A stretch of 64,000 bases of DNA from Niveibacterium sp. 24ML. Lineage in GTDB: Bacteria; Pseudomonadota; Gammaproteobacteria; Burkholderiales; Rhodocyclaceae. How positions within the stretch are numbered: the first letter of the stretch is position 1; every line of letters begins with the position of its first letter. The translations under genes and the position numbers were made by a program. Shown piece after piece: positions 36,451-45,114 of the stretch. A model generated the notes under the pieces. The model was not told where the DNA came from. It did not search any database and was given only the letters and a program-made list of their open reading frames with translations. The stretch lies in assembly GCF_026586805.1 (NCBI RefSeq), contig NZ_JAPFHA010000018.1, forward strand, positions 1-64,000, given 5' to 3'.

Positions 36451-37584
36451 ATGGAACGCGATCAGGCACTCAAATTCATGCACGACCTGCTCAAGCTGAT
36501 GATCAGCAAGCGGGGGTCGGACTTGTTCATTACTGCGGGCTTTCCGCCGGCGATCAAGATCGACGGCAAGATCGTGCCGCAATCGAACCAGGTGCTGACG
36601 CCGCAGCACACGGCCGAGTTGGTCCGCTCGGTGATGAACGACCGGCAAGCCGCCGAGTTCGAGTCGACGAAGGAATGTAACTTCGCCATCTCGCCGGCGG
36701 GGATCGGCCGTTTCCGTACCAATGCCTTCATCCAGCAAAGCCGGGTTGGCATGGTGTGCCGGACGATCGCGCAGAAGATTCCGACCATCGACGAATTGGG
36801 GCTGCCGGCGATCCTCAAGGACATCGCGATGTCCAAGCGCGGCCTGGTGATCTTCGTCGGCGGTACCGGCACCGGCAAGACCACATCGCTGGCGGCCCTC
36901 GTCGATTACCGCAACGAGAACAGCTACGGCCACATCATCACGCTGGAAGACCCGATCGAATACGTGCACCCGCACAAGAACTGCGTCGTGACGCAGCGTG
37001 AGGTGGGCATCGATACCGACAGCTGGGAGATGGGCCTGAAGAACACCCTGCGCCAAGCGCCGGACGTGATCCTGATGGGTGAAATCCGCGATCGCGAGAC
37101 CATGGATTACGCGATCGCGTTTGCCGAGACGGGCCACCTCTGCCTGGCCACCCTGCACGCGAACAGCGCGAACCAGGCGATCGACCGGATCATCAACTTC
37201 TTCCCGGAAGACCGACGCCACCAGTTGTTGATGGATCTGTCGCTCAACCTGCGCGGCATGGTGTCGCAGCGGCTGATTCCGCTCAAGGATCGCAAGGGGC
37301 GCGCGCCGGCGGTCGAGATCATGCTCAATTCCCCGCTCATTTCCGACCTGATCTTCAAGGGCGAGATCGCCGAGATCAAGGATCTGATGAAGCGCTCGCG
37401 CGAACTGGGCATGCAGACCTTCGACCAGTCGTTGTTCGATCTGTACGAAGCCGGCCAGATCACCTACGAAGACGCCTTGCGCAACGCCGATTCGATCAAC
37501 GACCTGCGCCTGCAGATCAAGCTCAACAGCAAGCACTCCGACCGCGACCTCAACGCGGGCATCCAGGGGCTGGATATCGTTTGA
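36451..37584 (+). CDS. pilU: Type IV pilus retraction accessory ATPase PilU
   Basis: Protein of 377 residues from the ATG at 36451, preceded by GAAGGGAAGAAG; the longer in-frame start at 36337 is rejected. It is a PilT paralogue with Walker A GGTGTGKTT, Asp box HIITLEDPIE and Walker B DVILMGEIRD. The AIRNLIRE motif is replaced (SPLISDLIFKGEI), as in PilU. PilU assists PilT under load. Confidence 0.95.
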   Translation: MERDQALKFMHDLLKLMISKRGSDLFITAGFPPAIKIDGKIVPQSNQVLTPQHTAELVRSVMNDRQAAEFESTKECNFAISPAGIGRFRTNAFIQQSRVGMVCRTIAQKIPTIDELGLPAILKDIAMSKRGLVIFVGGTGTGKTTSLAALVDYRNENSYGHIITLEDPIEYVHPHKNCVVTQREVGIDTDSWEMGLKNTLRQAPDVILMGEIRDRETMDYAIAFAETGHLCLATLHANSANQAIDRIINFFPEDRRHQLLMDLSLNLRGMVSQRLIPLKDRKGRAPAVEIMLNSPLISDLIFKGEIAEIKDLMKRSRELGMQTFDQSLFDLYEAGQITYEDALRNADSINDLRLQIKLNSKHSDRDLNAGIQGLDIV

Positions 37585-37598
37585 CCCGCGCGGGTATC

Positions 37599-37632
37599 CG
37601 GATGTAGCGCTGACACACAGGAGCTACATCCG
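37599..37632 (+). terminator. Hairpin downstream of pilU
   Basis: CGGATGTAGC (37599-37608) and GCTACATCCG (37623-37632) pair perfectly over 10 bp with a 14-base loop. It lies 14 bases after the pilU stop. The T-run is missing, so it is a probable but not certain terminator. Confidence 0.5.
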
Positions 37633-37673
37633 CGCGGCAGTCTGGGGCCATCGAATTGAAACGAGGCCCCACG

Positions 37674-38366
37674 ATGCTGCGCTCACTATCGTTTGTTCTG
37701 GCAATTGCCGCCGTCCCATCTCTCGCACACGCTGAAGCTGCGCGTCTCGATCAGGGCCTGGCAGGCTTTGATCGCATTGAGCTGAGCGGCCCGTTTGATG
37801 TGGTCTGGAAGGCTGGCGCGCCGGCGATCAAGGCCGAGGGCGATGCGGACCTGCTGGCACGGCTCAGCTTCGAGTCCCGCGATGGTGTGTTGCGAATCAG
37901 CGCGACGAATGGCAGCGCCACGTGGAGATTCAACAAGAAGCTCAACATCATCGTCAGCTCAGCATCCTTGAGCGAGGCGAAGCTGCAGGGCTCCGGCGAC
38001 CTGGAAGTGCGCGCACTTGCCGCGCCGGCGTTCTCGATGGCGCTCTCGGGTTCGGGCGATTTGCGCGCCAGCGCGCTCAAGGTGCAACGCTTGCAGGTGA
38101 AGCTCTCGGGCTCGGGCGATGTGCTTGTCAGCGGCGAGGCGCAAACGGTGGCGGCATCCCTGGCGGGGTCAGGCGATCTGGTGCTGAAGGATCTGGCTGC
38201 GCGCGAAGCCACGCTGGCGCTGGCCGGTTCCGGCGATCTGGTTGCGCGCGCGAGCCAGCGGGTGAAAGTGTCCTGCAGCGGGTCCGGCGATATCGAAGTG
38301 CTTGGCGCCCCTGCTGAGCGCGAAGTCAGCAAGCAGGGCAGCTGTGATGTGAGCTTTCGCAACTAG
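37674..38366 (+). CDS. Secreted DUF2807 protein with GSGD repeats
   Basis: Protein of 230 residues from the ATG at 37674. A Sec signal peptide covers about residues 1-20 (ending AHA). The mature part fits DUF2807 (head GIN domain): FDRIELSGPFDVVW at the start, then repeated rungs each containing GSGD, at least six copies, expected to form a right-handed beta solenoid. Function unknown; it is probably periplasmic or surface-exposed. Confidence 0.75.
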   Translation: MLRSLSFVLAIAAVPSLAHAEAARLDQGLAGFDRIELSGPFDVVWKAGAPAIKAEGDADLLARLSFESRDGVLRISATNGSATWRFNKKLNIIVSSASLSEAKLQGSGDLEVRALAAPAFSMALSGSGDLRASALKVQRLQVKLSGSGDVLVSGEAQTVAASLAGSGDLVLKDLAAREATLALAGSGDLVARASQRVKVSCSGSGDIEVLGAPAEREVSKQGSCDVSFRN

Positions 38367-38465
38367 GCGGCAAATCGCGCTGCGGGCGTGATCTGGCACG
38401 GCTGGATGCGGCGGGGCGGCCTGATAGAATCGCAGGCTGCCCGCAACCCCTGACCAGGAAGTCCC

Positions 38466-39074
38466 GTGAAGATCGTCTGTCTCGACCTCGAAGGTGTACT
38501 CGTTCCCGAAATCTGGATCGCCTTCGCCGAAGCCACCGGCATTGAAGCGCTGCGCCGCACCACCCGCGACGAGCCGGACTACGACAAGTTGATGAAGTAC
38601 CGCCTCGATATCCTGGCCGAGAAAGGGCTCGGTCTGCCGCAGATCCAGCAGGTGATCGCCGGCCTCGCGCCGCTGGAGGGTGCCAAGGCTTTCATCGATG
38701 GCCTGCGCGATCAGTATCAGGTGGTGATCCTGTCCGACACCTTCTACGAATTCGCCAAGCCGCTGATGGCGCAGCTTGGCATGCCGACGCTGTTCTGCCA
38801 TCGCCTCGAAGCCGATGCCGCCGGCAAGCTGGTGAATTACCACCTGCGCATGCCGGACCAGAAGCGCGCCGCCGTGAAAGCCTTCCAGGGCCTCAACTTC
38901 AAGTGCATCGCCGCCGGTGATTCATACAACGACACCGCGATGCTCGGCCAGGCCGAAGCGGGCATCCTGATGCACCCGCCAGAGAACGTGATCCGCGAGT
39001 TCCCGCAGTATCCGGTGGCGCGCGACTACGACACGCTGCGTCGCTACATCGACGAAGCCGCCGCCCGCATCTAG
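38466..39074 (+). CDS. thrH: ThrH: phosphoserine phosphatase / homoserine phosphotransferase
   Basis: Protein of 202 residues of the HAD family. Motif I is CLDLEGVLVPEIW (Asp7 nucleophile, Glu9 replacing the usual second Asp), characteristic of ThrH. Motif III/IV is AAGDSYNDTAML. Pseudomonas ThrH transfers phosphate from phosphoserine to homoserine, linking serine and threonine synthesis. It lies upstream of purU. Confidence 0.9.
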   Translation: MKIVCLDLEGVLVPEIWIAFAEATGIEALRRTTRDEPDYDKLMKYRLDILAEKGLGLPQIQQVIAGLAPLEGAKAFIDGLRDQYQVVILSDTFYEFAKPLMAQLGMPTLFCHRLEADAAGKLVNYHLRMPDQKRAAVKAFQGLNFKCIAAGDSYNDTAMLGQAEAGILMHPPENVIREFPQYPVARDYDTLRRYIDEAAARI

Positions 39075-39083
39075 CGATGCTTC

Positions 39084-39163
39084 GGGAGTGGGGCCTTGAG
39101 TGGTGAGTCGTGAGTGGAACGCCACCGCGACGCATTACTCCTTGCTCCCTAAGCCCCACTCCC
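39084..39163. repeat. Long-range inverted repeat upstream of purU
   Basis: GGGAGTGGGGC (39084-39094) is matched by GCCCCACTCCC (39153-39163), with a 58-base spacer rich in GAGTGGTGAGT-type words. It occupies almost the whole thrH-purU gap. It could be a terminator, an mRNA leader structure or an intergenic repeat element. Confidence 0.5.
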
Positions 39164-39183
39164 AACTCCCCACTCCCCCGACC

Positions 39184-40044
39184 ATGCACACGCAACGCTT
39201 CTACACCCTCACCGCTTCTTGCCCCGACCGCGCCGGCATCGTTGCGCGCGTCACCGGCTTCATTGCTGAACACGGGGGCTGGATCTTCGAATCCAACATG
39301 CACACCGATCACGAAGCGCAGCGCTACTTCCTGCGCATCGAGATCCGCGCCAGTTCGCTGCCCTTCCTGCTGGCCGAACTGCGCGAGCGTTTTGCGCCGA
39401 TTGCGCGCGAGTTCGACATGGACTGGAAGATCACCGACAGCGCGGTGAAGAAGCGCGTCGTGCTGATGGTCAGCAAGCAGGAGCACTGCCTCTACGACCT
39501 GATCGGCCGCTGGCAGAGCAAGGAGCTGGATATCGAGATCCCCTGCGTGATCTCGAACCACGATACCTTCCGTGGCTTTGTCGAGTGGCATGGCATTCCT
39601 TTCCATCATGTGCCGGTTAATGCCGACAACAAGCCGGCCGCCTATGCCGAAGTGCGCCGCATCTTCGAGGATGTGCGTGGCGACGTGATGGTGCTCGCGC
39701 GCTACATGCAGATCATTCCGCCGGACATGTGCTGCGACTATCCGGGGCAGATCATCAACATCCACCACAGCTTCCTGCCCAGTTTCGTCGGCGCCAAGCC
39801 CTACCACCAGGCGCACACGCGCGGCGTGAAGCTGATCGGCGCCACCTGCCACTACGTCACCGAAGAGTTGGACCAGGGCCCGATCATCGACCAGGACGTG
39901 ATCCGGGTGGACCACTCCGACTCGGTCGAGGACATGGTCCGTTACGGCAAGGACATCGAGAAGGCCGTGCTCGCGCGCGGCCTCCGCTACCACCTGGAAG
40001 ACCGGGTGCTGGTGCATGGCAACAAGACCGTCGTGTTCCGCTGA
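39184..40044 (+). CDS. purU: Formyltetrahydrofolate deformylase
   Basis: Protein of 286 residues from the ATG at 39184. It splits 10-formyl-tetrahydrofolate to formate and tetrahydrofolate, balancing one-carbon units. The N-terminal ACT-type regulatory domain (CPDRAGIVARVTGFI) is followed by the formyltransferase-like domain with catalytic elements NIHHSFLPSF, GATCHYV and the aspartate in EELDQGPIIDQD. A strong terminator follows. Confidence 0.95.
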   Translation: MHTQRFYTLTASCPDRAGIVARVTGFIAEHGGWIFESNMHTDHEAQRYFLRIEIRASSLPFLLAELRERFAPIAREFDMDWKITDSAVKKRVVLMVSKQEHCLYDLIGRWQSKELDIEIPCVISNHDTFRGFVEWHGIPFHHVPVNADNKPAAYAEVRRIFEDVRGDVMVLARYMQIIPPDMCCDYPGQIINIHHSFLPSFVGAKPYHQAHTRGVKLIGATCHYVTEELDQGPIIDQDVIRVDHSDSVEDMVRYGKDIEKAVLARGLRYHLEDRVLVHGNKTVVFR

Positions 40045-40064
40045 CTCAACGCCACGCCGCGACC

Positions 40065-40092
40065 AGGGCGCCCTCTCGTGGGCGCCCTTTTT
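40065..40092 (+). terminator. Intrinsic terminator of purU
   Basis: AGGGCGCCC and GGGCGCCCT form a perfect 9-bp GC-rich stem with loop TCTCGT, followed directly by TTTTGTT. It begins 21 bases after the purU stop. This is the clearest single-strand terminator in the window. Confidence 0.92.
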
Positions 40093-40209
40093 GTTGGGCG
40101 CGCGGATAGCACGGCCCTATCCGCTGGATCGGGACAATCGATTGGTCGCCGCCACTGGCAATCTCTAGACTCGGCCCATCAACTACCACCGCGCCGCAGA
40201 GGGCACATC

Positions 40210-40281
40210 ATGAGCACTTTCCTTCACGCCGCAGCCGAAATCATCATCGACACGCTGGCGGCGCTCGGCGAAGCCGGCTGA
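40210..40281 (+). CDS. Possible 23-residue small ORF
   Basis: ATG at 40210 with GAGGG about 9 bases upstream opens a 23-residue frame starting MSTFLHAAAEIIIDTL, an amphipathic-to-hydrophobic helix. It lies alone between the purU terminator and ubiX. It may be a real small membrane-associated peptide or chance; nothing beyond the frame and ribosome binding site supports it. Confidence 0.25.
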   Translation: MSTFLHAAAEIIIDTLAALGEAG

Positions 40282-40352
40282 GGGCTAAGGCGCTGCATCG
40301 GCGGCCGCCGCGCCACGTACAATCGCCAGATGCCAGCCCACGGAGTATCCCG

Positions 40353-40994
40353 ATGACCCGCCGCGTCGCCCTTGCCTTCACCGGCGCCTCCGGCATGCCC
40401 TACGGCATCCGCTTGCTCGAATGCCTGCTCGCCGCGGGCATCAGGGTGGAGTTGCTGTACTCGCAGGTGGCGCAGGTCGTGGCGCGGCAGGAAATGGATC
40501 TCGCCTTGCCGGCCCGCCCGGCGGAAGTCCAAGCGCTGTTTGCCGAGCGCTTCGGCGCAGCCGAAGGCCAGCTTTCGGTCTATGGCCGCGAGGAATGGTT
40601 TGCGCCGCTCGCATCGGGATCGAACCCGCCCGATGCCATGGTGATCTGCCCCTGCACCATGGGCACGCTGGCGGCGATTGCGGCGGGGCTATCGTCCAGC
40701 CTGATCGAACGCGCGGCGGACGTCTGCCTCAAGGAACGCCGCACGCTGGTGATGGTGCCGCGCGAGACGCCGTTCTCCACGCTGCATCTGGAGAACATGC
40801 TCAAGCTCTCGCGCATGGGCGTCGTCATCCTGCCGCCCAGCCCCGGCTTTTACACGCATCCGCAAACCGTGCAGGACATGGTTGATTTTGTCGTTGCACG
40901 GATCCTTGACCAGCTTGGCGTTGCACATCAATTGATGGCGCGCTGGGGCGATACAGCGCCGGCGCTTACCGGCCAAACTGAGGGCCAGCCATGA
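40353..40994 (+). CDS. ubiX: Flavin prenyltransferase UbiX
   Basis: Protein of 213 residues. It makes prenylated FMN, the cofactor of the UbiD decarboxylase in ubiquinone synthesis. The N-terminus ALAFTGASGMPYG, the segment MVICPCTMGTLAAIA and VPRETPFSTLHLENM are family signatures. It overlaps the downstream lipoprotein gene by 4 bases. Confidence 0.95.
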   Translation: MTRRVALAFTGASGMPYGIRLLECLLAAGIRVELLYSQVAQVVARQEMDLALPARPAEVQALFAERFGAAEGQLSVYGREEWFAPLASGSNPPDAMVICPCTMGTLAAIAAGLSSSLIERAADVCLKERRTLVMVPRETPFSTLHLENMLKLSRMGVVILPPSPGFYTHPQTVQDMVDFVVARILDQLGVAHQLMARWGDTAPALTGQTEGQP

Positions 40995-41251
40995 CAAAGA
41001 CTTCGTTTGGCTTGATCGCGTTGATTTCGCTTGTCGCGCTCGCAGGCTGCAGCAAACTCACCGTCAGCAACTACGAGCGCATCCGCGCCGGCATGAGTTT
41101 CGACGAGGTCGAGGCGATCATCGGCAAGGCAAGCCAGTGTGACGAGGCGCTCGCGGTGCGCAGCTGCGTCTGGGGCGACGAGGCCCGCAACATCAAGGTG
41201 AACTTCGTCGCGGGCAAAGCGGTGCTGTTCTCGGCGCACCAGCTCAAGTAA
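40991..41251 (+). CDS. Small lipoprotein, DUF3862-like
   Basis: Protein of 86 residues with a lipoprotein signal (lipobox LAGC, Cys20). The mature part, YERIRAGMSFDEVEAIIGK followed by CxxxxxxxxCVWGD, resembles the SmpA/OmlA/BLIP-like fold of DUF3862. The two downstream cysteines could form a disulfide. Coupled to ubiX (ATGA overlap). Function unknown. Confidence 0.75.
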   Translation: MTKTSFGLIALISLVALAGCSKLTVSNYERIRAGMSFDEVEAIIGKASQCDEALAVRSCVWGDEARNIKVNFVAGKAVLFSAHQLK

Positions 41252-41254
41252 GGC

Positions 41255-41752
41255 TCAGTCCTTGGCGAGCCAGCGTTGCATGAACATCGCCTTGCCGAAA
41301 GCCGGGTCGAGGGCGTAGTCCTTGAAGCCGCAGGCCAGGTAGAGGCCGCGCGCGCGCGCGTTGCCCTCCAGCACCTCCAGCGTCACCTTGCAACACCCTA
41401 GCTCCTCAGCTAGGCCTGCCACGCGGGCCAGCAGCGCCTTGCCCAGCCCTTGCCCGCGAAATTGCGGCCGCACCGCGAAGTCGTGCAGGTTCAACAGCGG
41501 CGCGCAGGCGAAGGTTGAAAAACCCTCCATGCAGATCGCCAGCCCGGCGGCTTCGCCGTCGACAAAGCCCAACAGCACATGCACGCCGCTGCGGCGGGCC
41601 AGTTCGCCGGGAAGGCGTTGCTTGATGTCGTCGGACAGCGCATGCCCGCCGCCCGCCGCGTCGCGCGCATAGGCATCAAGTAGCAGCACCAGTGCATCGG
41701 CATGGGCGGGGAGGGAGAGGTCGGCGCGGAGGATTTCGGTCGTCATTGGCAT
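41255..41752 (-). CDS. GNAT-family N-acetyltransferase
   Basis: Protein of 165 residues; the ATG at 41746 is an alternative start. The acetyl-CoA loop is PQFRGQGLGKALL and the C-terminal motif NARARGLYLACGFKD. Substrate unknown. Last gene of the long minus-strand run that begins at ribE; convergent with the lipoprotein gene with only 3 bases between stops. Confidence 0.85.
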   Translation of the reverse strand: MPMTTEILRADLSLPAHADALVLLLDAYARDAAGGGHALSDDIKQRLPGELARRSGVHVLLGFVDGEAAGLAICMEGFSTFACAPLLNLHDFAVRPQFRGQGLGKALLARVAGLAEELGCCKVTLEVLEGNARARGLYLACGFKDYALDPAFGKAMFMQRWLAKD

Positions 41753-41786
41753 TTACGTTCGAAGGTTTGGAGGCGCGGCGTATTGC

Positions 41787-42275
41787 TCAGCGTGCAGACC
41801 AGCGCCAGTAACGGCTATCGGGGGCGTTAGCGCGCACGCCATCGTCCTGCCAGCCGTGCTTGCGGTAGAAGCGCAGCGCCGCTGCATTGGTGCTGGCGGC
41901 GCACAGCCGCAGGCTCTGGCGTTCGTCGCCGTCCAGCAAGGCAAGCACCCGGGCGTGCAATTGCGCGCCGATGCCGCGATGGCGGTAGGCGGGCTGCAGG
42001 TAGAACAGGTTCACGTACAGATAATCGGCGCTCTCGGGTCGGGTGACTTCGATCTGCCCGGCAAGTTGCTCACCGTCCCAGGCATGGAGCAGCCCTTGCG
42101 GGTAGCGCGACCGATGCGTCTGAAGCCAGTGCAGGTAGCCCGTGCCCTCGTCGCCGCTTTCGGCTTCGAAGCGCGAAGCATCACCAAAACTAATCACGAA
42201 GCTGTCCCGCCGCATCGCCACGCAATCGGCTGCGTGGCGCGCGAGGTCGATCTGCGTGAATCGCAGCTGCGTCAT
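41787..42275 (-). CDS. GNAT-family N-acetyltransferase
   Basis: Protein of 162 residues. The acetyl-CoA binding motif is PAYRHRGIGAQLHARVL, followed by NAAALRFYRKHGWQDDG. It is a different subfamily from the neighbouring acetyltransferase. The start overlaps the pncC stop (ATGA), so the two are translationally coupled. Substrate unknown. Confidence 0.85.
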   Translation of the reverse strand: MTQLRFTQIDLARHAADCVAMRRDSFVISFGDASRFEAESGDEGTGYLHWLQTHRSRYPQGLLHAWDGEQLAGQIEVTRPESADYLYVNLFYLQPAYRHRGIGAQLHARVLALLDGDERQSLRLCAASTNAAALRFYRKHGWQDDGVRANAPDSRYWRWSAR

Positions 42276-42748
42276 TCAAGCAGCCCGCTCAGCGCGCGGA
42301 CGACGGTTTGCCGCCGCACCGCTTCGCGGTCGCCAGCAAAACAGTGGTGTTCGGTGCGGGTCTCGCCATCGGCGTGCGCCCACGCGATCCAGACGGTGCC
42401 GACCGGTTTTTCGGGCGTGCCGCCGCTGGGGCCGGCGATGCCGGATACGGCAATCGCTCGGCTCGCGGCGGAGCGGGCCAGCGCGCCCTCGGCCATCTCG
42501 CGCACCACCGCCTCGCTTACCGCGCCGTGTGCTGCAAGCGTATCGGCCCGCACGCCGAGCATCTCTTGCTTGGACTCGTTCGAGTAGGTGACCCAGCCGC
42601 GGTCAAACCACGATGAACTGCCTGAGGTGGCGGTGATCACTTCGGCGAGCCAGCCGCCGGTGCAGGATTCGGCGGTGGCGAGTTTGAGTTCGCGGCCGGC
42701 AAGCCAGTCGCCCAGATCGTGTGAGAGGCGTTCGAGTTCGTGTTCCAT
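42272..42748 (-). CDS. pncC: Nicotinamide-nucleotide amidase (CinA C-terminal family)
   Basis: Protein of 158 residues, only the amidase domain of CinA, as in E. coli YgaD/PncC. It converts nicotinamide mononucleotide to nicotinate mononucleotide in pyridine salvage. Signatures are TAESCTGGWLAEVIT, WVTYSNESKQEMLGV and VSGIAGPSGGTPEKPVG. The start overlaps the pgpA stop by 1 base. A much longer frame reading through pgpA is spurious. Confidence 0.92.
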   Translation of the reverse strand: MEHELERLSHDLGDWLAGRELKLATAESCTGGWLAEVITATSGSSSWFDRGWVTYSNESKQEMLGVRADTLAAHGAVSEAVVREMAEGALARSAASRAIAVSGIAGPSGGTPEKPVGTVWIAWAHADGETRTEHHCFAGDREAVRRQTVVRALSGLLE

Positions 42749-43236
42749 CAGCCGATCATCCGTTTGAGTATCGCCAGCACCAGCAGGGCGTAGCCGGCCG
42801 CGAGCAGGTCGTCGAACATCACGCCGACGCCGTTCTTGAAACGCGCATCCGCCTGGCGGATCGGCGGTGGTTTGAGAATGTCGAAGCCGCGGAACAGTAC
42901 GAAGGCGAGCAGCTGCCAGGCGAGGCCCGGCGGGGTGAAGAACAGCACCAGCCACATCGCGATGAACTCGTCCCAGACGATGCCGCCGTGGTCGATTTCG
43001 CCGAGCTTGCGGCCGGTGATCTCGATCGCGAAGGCGCCGAGCACGAATCCCCATGCCAGAAAAAGCAGCAGCGCCCAGTCGGCGGTGAACAGCCCCCGCA
43101 GCATCGGCCACAGCGCCCACGCCGCCAAGGTGCCGAAGGTGCCGGGCGCCTTTGGCGCAAGCCCGGACCCGAGCCCCAGCGCGAGAAAGTGCGCCGGGTG
43201 GGCGAACAGGAAGCGAAGGTTGGGGCGCAGGCTCAT
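42748..43236 (-). CDS. pgpA: Phosphatidylglycerophosphatase A
   Basis: Protein of 162 residues with about four membrane segments. It removes the terminal phosphate of phosphatidylglycerophosphate. LGLGSGLAPKAPGTFGTLAA, IVWDEFIAMW and FRGFDILKPPPI are family hallmarks. It belongs to the common thiL-pgpA-pncC order, here interrupted by an EamA transporter gene. Confidence 0.95.
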   Translation of the reverse strand: MSLRPNLRFLFAHPAHFLALGLGSGLAPKAPGTFGTLAAWALWPMLRGLFTADWALLLFLAWGFVLGAFAIEITGRKLGEIDHGGIVWDEFIAMWLVLFFTPPGLAWQLLAFVLFRGFDILKPPPIRQADARFKNGVGVMFDDLLAAGYALLVLAILKRMIG

Positions 43237-43248
43237 GGTGTGATCGTA

Positions 43249-44118
43249 TCAGGCCTGGGTGGGCGAATTGGCAGGCGTGGCCGGCTGCCAGGCTGAAACC
43301 AGCGCCGCGGTGGCCACCAGCATCGCGCCCGCCGCCTCGCGCAGCCCCATCGCCTCGTCCGCCCACCACCAGGCAAAGACGGCGGCGAAAATCAGTTCGG
43401 TGCTCATCAGCACTGCGGCGAGGTTGGCTTGCAGACGTTGCAGTGCCCACTGCATCGCCACGATGATTCCGAGCATGCCAATGCCGGCGAGTGCGGCCAT
43501 CGCCAGCGGTGCCGTGGCGGGTATCGTGCCACTGCCTTCGCCCAGCACCCAGGCCAGGGCCAGCAGGAACTCCACGACGAAGATCAGCGCGACGCGCTCG
43601 ATCTCGTCGCCATGCGGCAGCGCGCGGATCAGCACGTTGTACACCGCCAGGCTCAGGCCCGCGAGCAAGGCCAGCCATTCCCAGCCGCTTGCCGGCCAGG
43701 GGTAACCCAAGGCCGGGTGCCAGAGCATCAGTGCCGCGCCGCACACCGTCAGCAGCAGCGCGAGGCTGCCCCGCAAGCCCGGGCGCTCTCGCAAGAGCCA
43801 CCAGGCCAGGGGGATCGTCCACAGGGGCGCGGTGTAGAGCAAGAGCACCACCTTCATGACCGGCGCGTGGGTGGCGGCGGCGTTGTAGCCCAGGTTGCAG
43901 GTGGCCGAGGCCAGCGCCAGCACCAGCAGGCGCGGGTCGCGCCAGAAATTCGCCACGCGTCCGCGCGACCAGGCCAGCGCGATAAGCGCGCCAAAGGCGA
44001 AGGCAAGCGTGTTGGCCAGCGCACTGCTCAGGCCTTGCGACTGCAGCCAGCGGAAGGGCCACCAGATCGCGGCCCAGCACATTGCTGTGCCGATCAGGGT
44101 CAGTGCCGGGCGATTCAT
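43249..44118 (-). CDS. EamA-family (DMT) transporter
   Basis: Protein of 289 residues from the ATG at 44118, with about ten hydrophobic helices in two EamA repeats. It is a drug/metabolite transporter superfamily member, possibly an exporter of amino acids or similar small molecules. It overlaps the thiL stop by ATGA and lies 12 bases before pgpA. This position is unusual, since thiL and pgpA are normally adjacent. Confidence 0.85.
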   Translation of the reverse strand: MNRPALTLIGTAMCWAAIWWPFRWLQSQGLSSALANTLAFAFGALIALAWSRGRVANFWRDPRLLVLALASATCNLGYNAAATHAPVMKVVLLLYTAPLWTIPLAWWLLRERPGLRGSLALLLTVCGAALMLWHPALGYPWPASGWEWLALLAGLSLAVYNVLIRALPHGDEIERVALIFVVEFLLALAWVLGEGSGTIPATAPLAMAALAGIGMLGIIVAMQWALQRLQANLAAVLMSTELIFAAVFAWWWADEAMGLREAAGAMLVATAALVSAWQPATPANSPTQA

Positions 44119-45071
44119 GCGAAGTGATCGAACCCAGTGATTGCGAGCGGAGCGACCGATCCATCGCGGTGCTTGAGGTTCAGGCCCGGCTCGGCAAGGC
44201 ACCGGCCGATGCGGCTGATCGGCAGGCCAAGCCCGGGTACCAGTGCGGCGATCGCCTCGCGCAGCGCCGGCGGCGCAGTGAACAGCAGTTCGTAGTCGTC
44301 ACCCCCGCCGAGCACGCATTGGCGCGCAAGCCGGGCGTCGTTGCAGGCGGCCAGCGCTGGGCCCAGTGGCAGTGCGGCGTCCTCAAGCTCCGCGCCGCAG
44401 CCCGAGCGTTCCAGGATATGCGCCAGATCGCCGGCCAGCCCGTCGGAGACATCCAGCATCGCGCTGGCCATGCCGTTGAGCGCCAGCCCCAGCGCCACCC
44501 TGGGCTGCGGGCGCTCAAGCGCCTCGATGCAGGTGTCGCGCCAGTCGCCATTCAGCGGCGTGCCTTCGAGCAGATGTTTGAGGCCCAGCGCGGCCAGGCC
44601 CGGCCAGCCGGACACCCAGATGTCGTCGCCCGCTCGCGCGCCGCTGCGCCGGATCGCCCGCCCTGCGGGGGCTTCGCCAAACACCGTAGCGCACAGGTTG
44701 AGCGGCCCGCGCGTTGTGTCGCCGCCAATCCAGTCGACGCCGAAAGCCGCGCAGCAATCCGCAAAACCCTGCGCCAGCGCCGCGATCCAGGGCTCATCCG
44801 GCGCGCTGAGCGAGAGCGCCAGCGTCATCCAGCGCGGCTGAGCGCCCATCGCGGCAATGTCCGAAATATTCACCGCAGCGGTCTTCCAGCCAAGACGCGC
44901 CGGATCGGTGTCCGGCAGAAAGTGCGTCCCCGCGACCAGCATGTCGCTCGACACCAGCAACTCGTACCCGGCACGCGGCGCCACGATCGCGCAGTCGTCC
45001 CCCACGCCGAGCACCGTGTTCGCGGTGGGGCGGGTGAAATGGCGGGCGATGAGGCTGAATTCGGAGGGCAT
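44115..45071 (-). CDS. thiL: Thiamine-monophosphate kinase
   Basis: Protein of 318 residues from the ATG at 45071; a TTG at 45083 is an alternative. It phosphorylates thiamine monophosphate to the diphosphate. Family segments are VGDDCAIV, SSDMLVAGTHFL, AVNISDIAAMGA and GGDDYELLF. No TPP riboswitch was recognised upstream. Confidence 0.95.
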   Translation of the reverse strand: MPSEFSLIARHFTRPTANTVLGVGDDCAIVAPRAGYELLVSSDMLVAGTHFLPDTDPARLGWKTAAVNISDIAAMGAQPRWMTLALSLSAPDEPWIAALAQGFADCCAAFGVDWIGGDTTRGPLNLCATVFGEAPAGRAIRRSGARAGDDIWVSGWPGLAALGLKHLLEGTPLNGDWRDTCIEALERPQPRVALGLALNGMASAMLDVSDGLAGDLAHILERSGCGAELEDAALPLGPALAACNDARLARQCVLGGGDDYELLFTAPPALREAIAALVPGLGLPISRIGRCLAEPGLNLKHRDGSVAPLAITGFDHFA

Positions 45072-45114
45072 TTGGGGCTGCAATCGGTTCTTGTGAATCC
45101 GAGATTATCGCGGC

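Noticed and set aside
42272-44164. Single 630-residue frame containing pncC
   Set aside because: Only the last 158 residues are PncC; the rest is out of frame with pgpA and the EamA gene, which have strong support.
45072-45114. TPP riboswitch upstream of thiL
   Set aside because: The 43-base gap is too short and shows no THI-box words.
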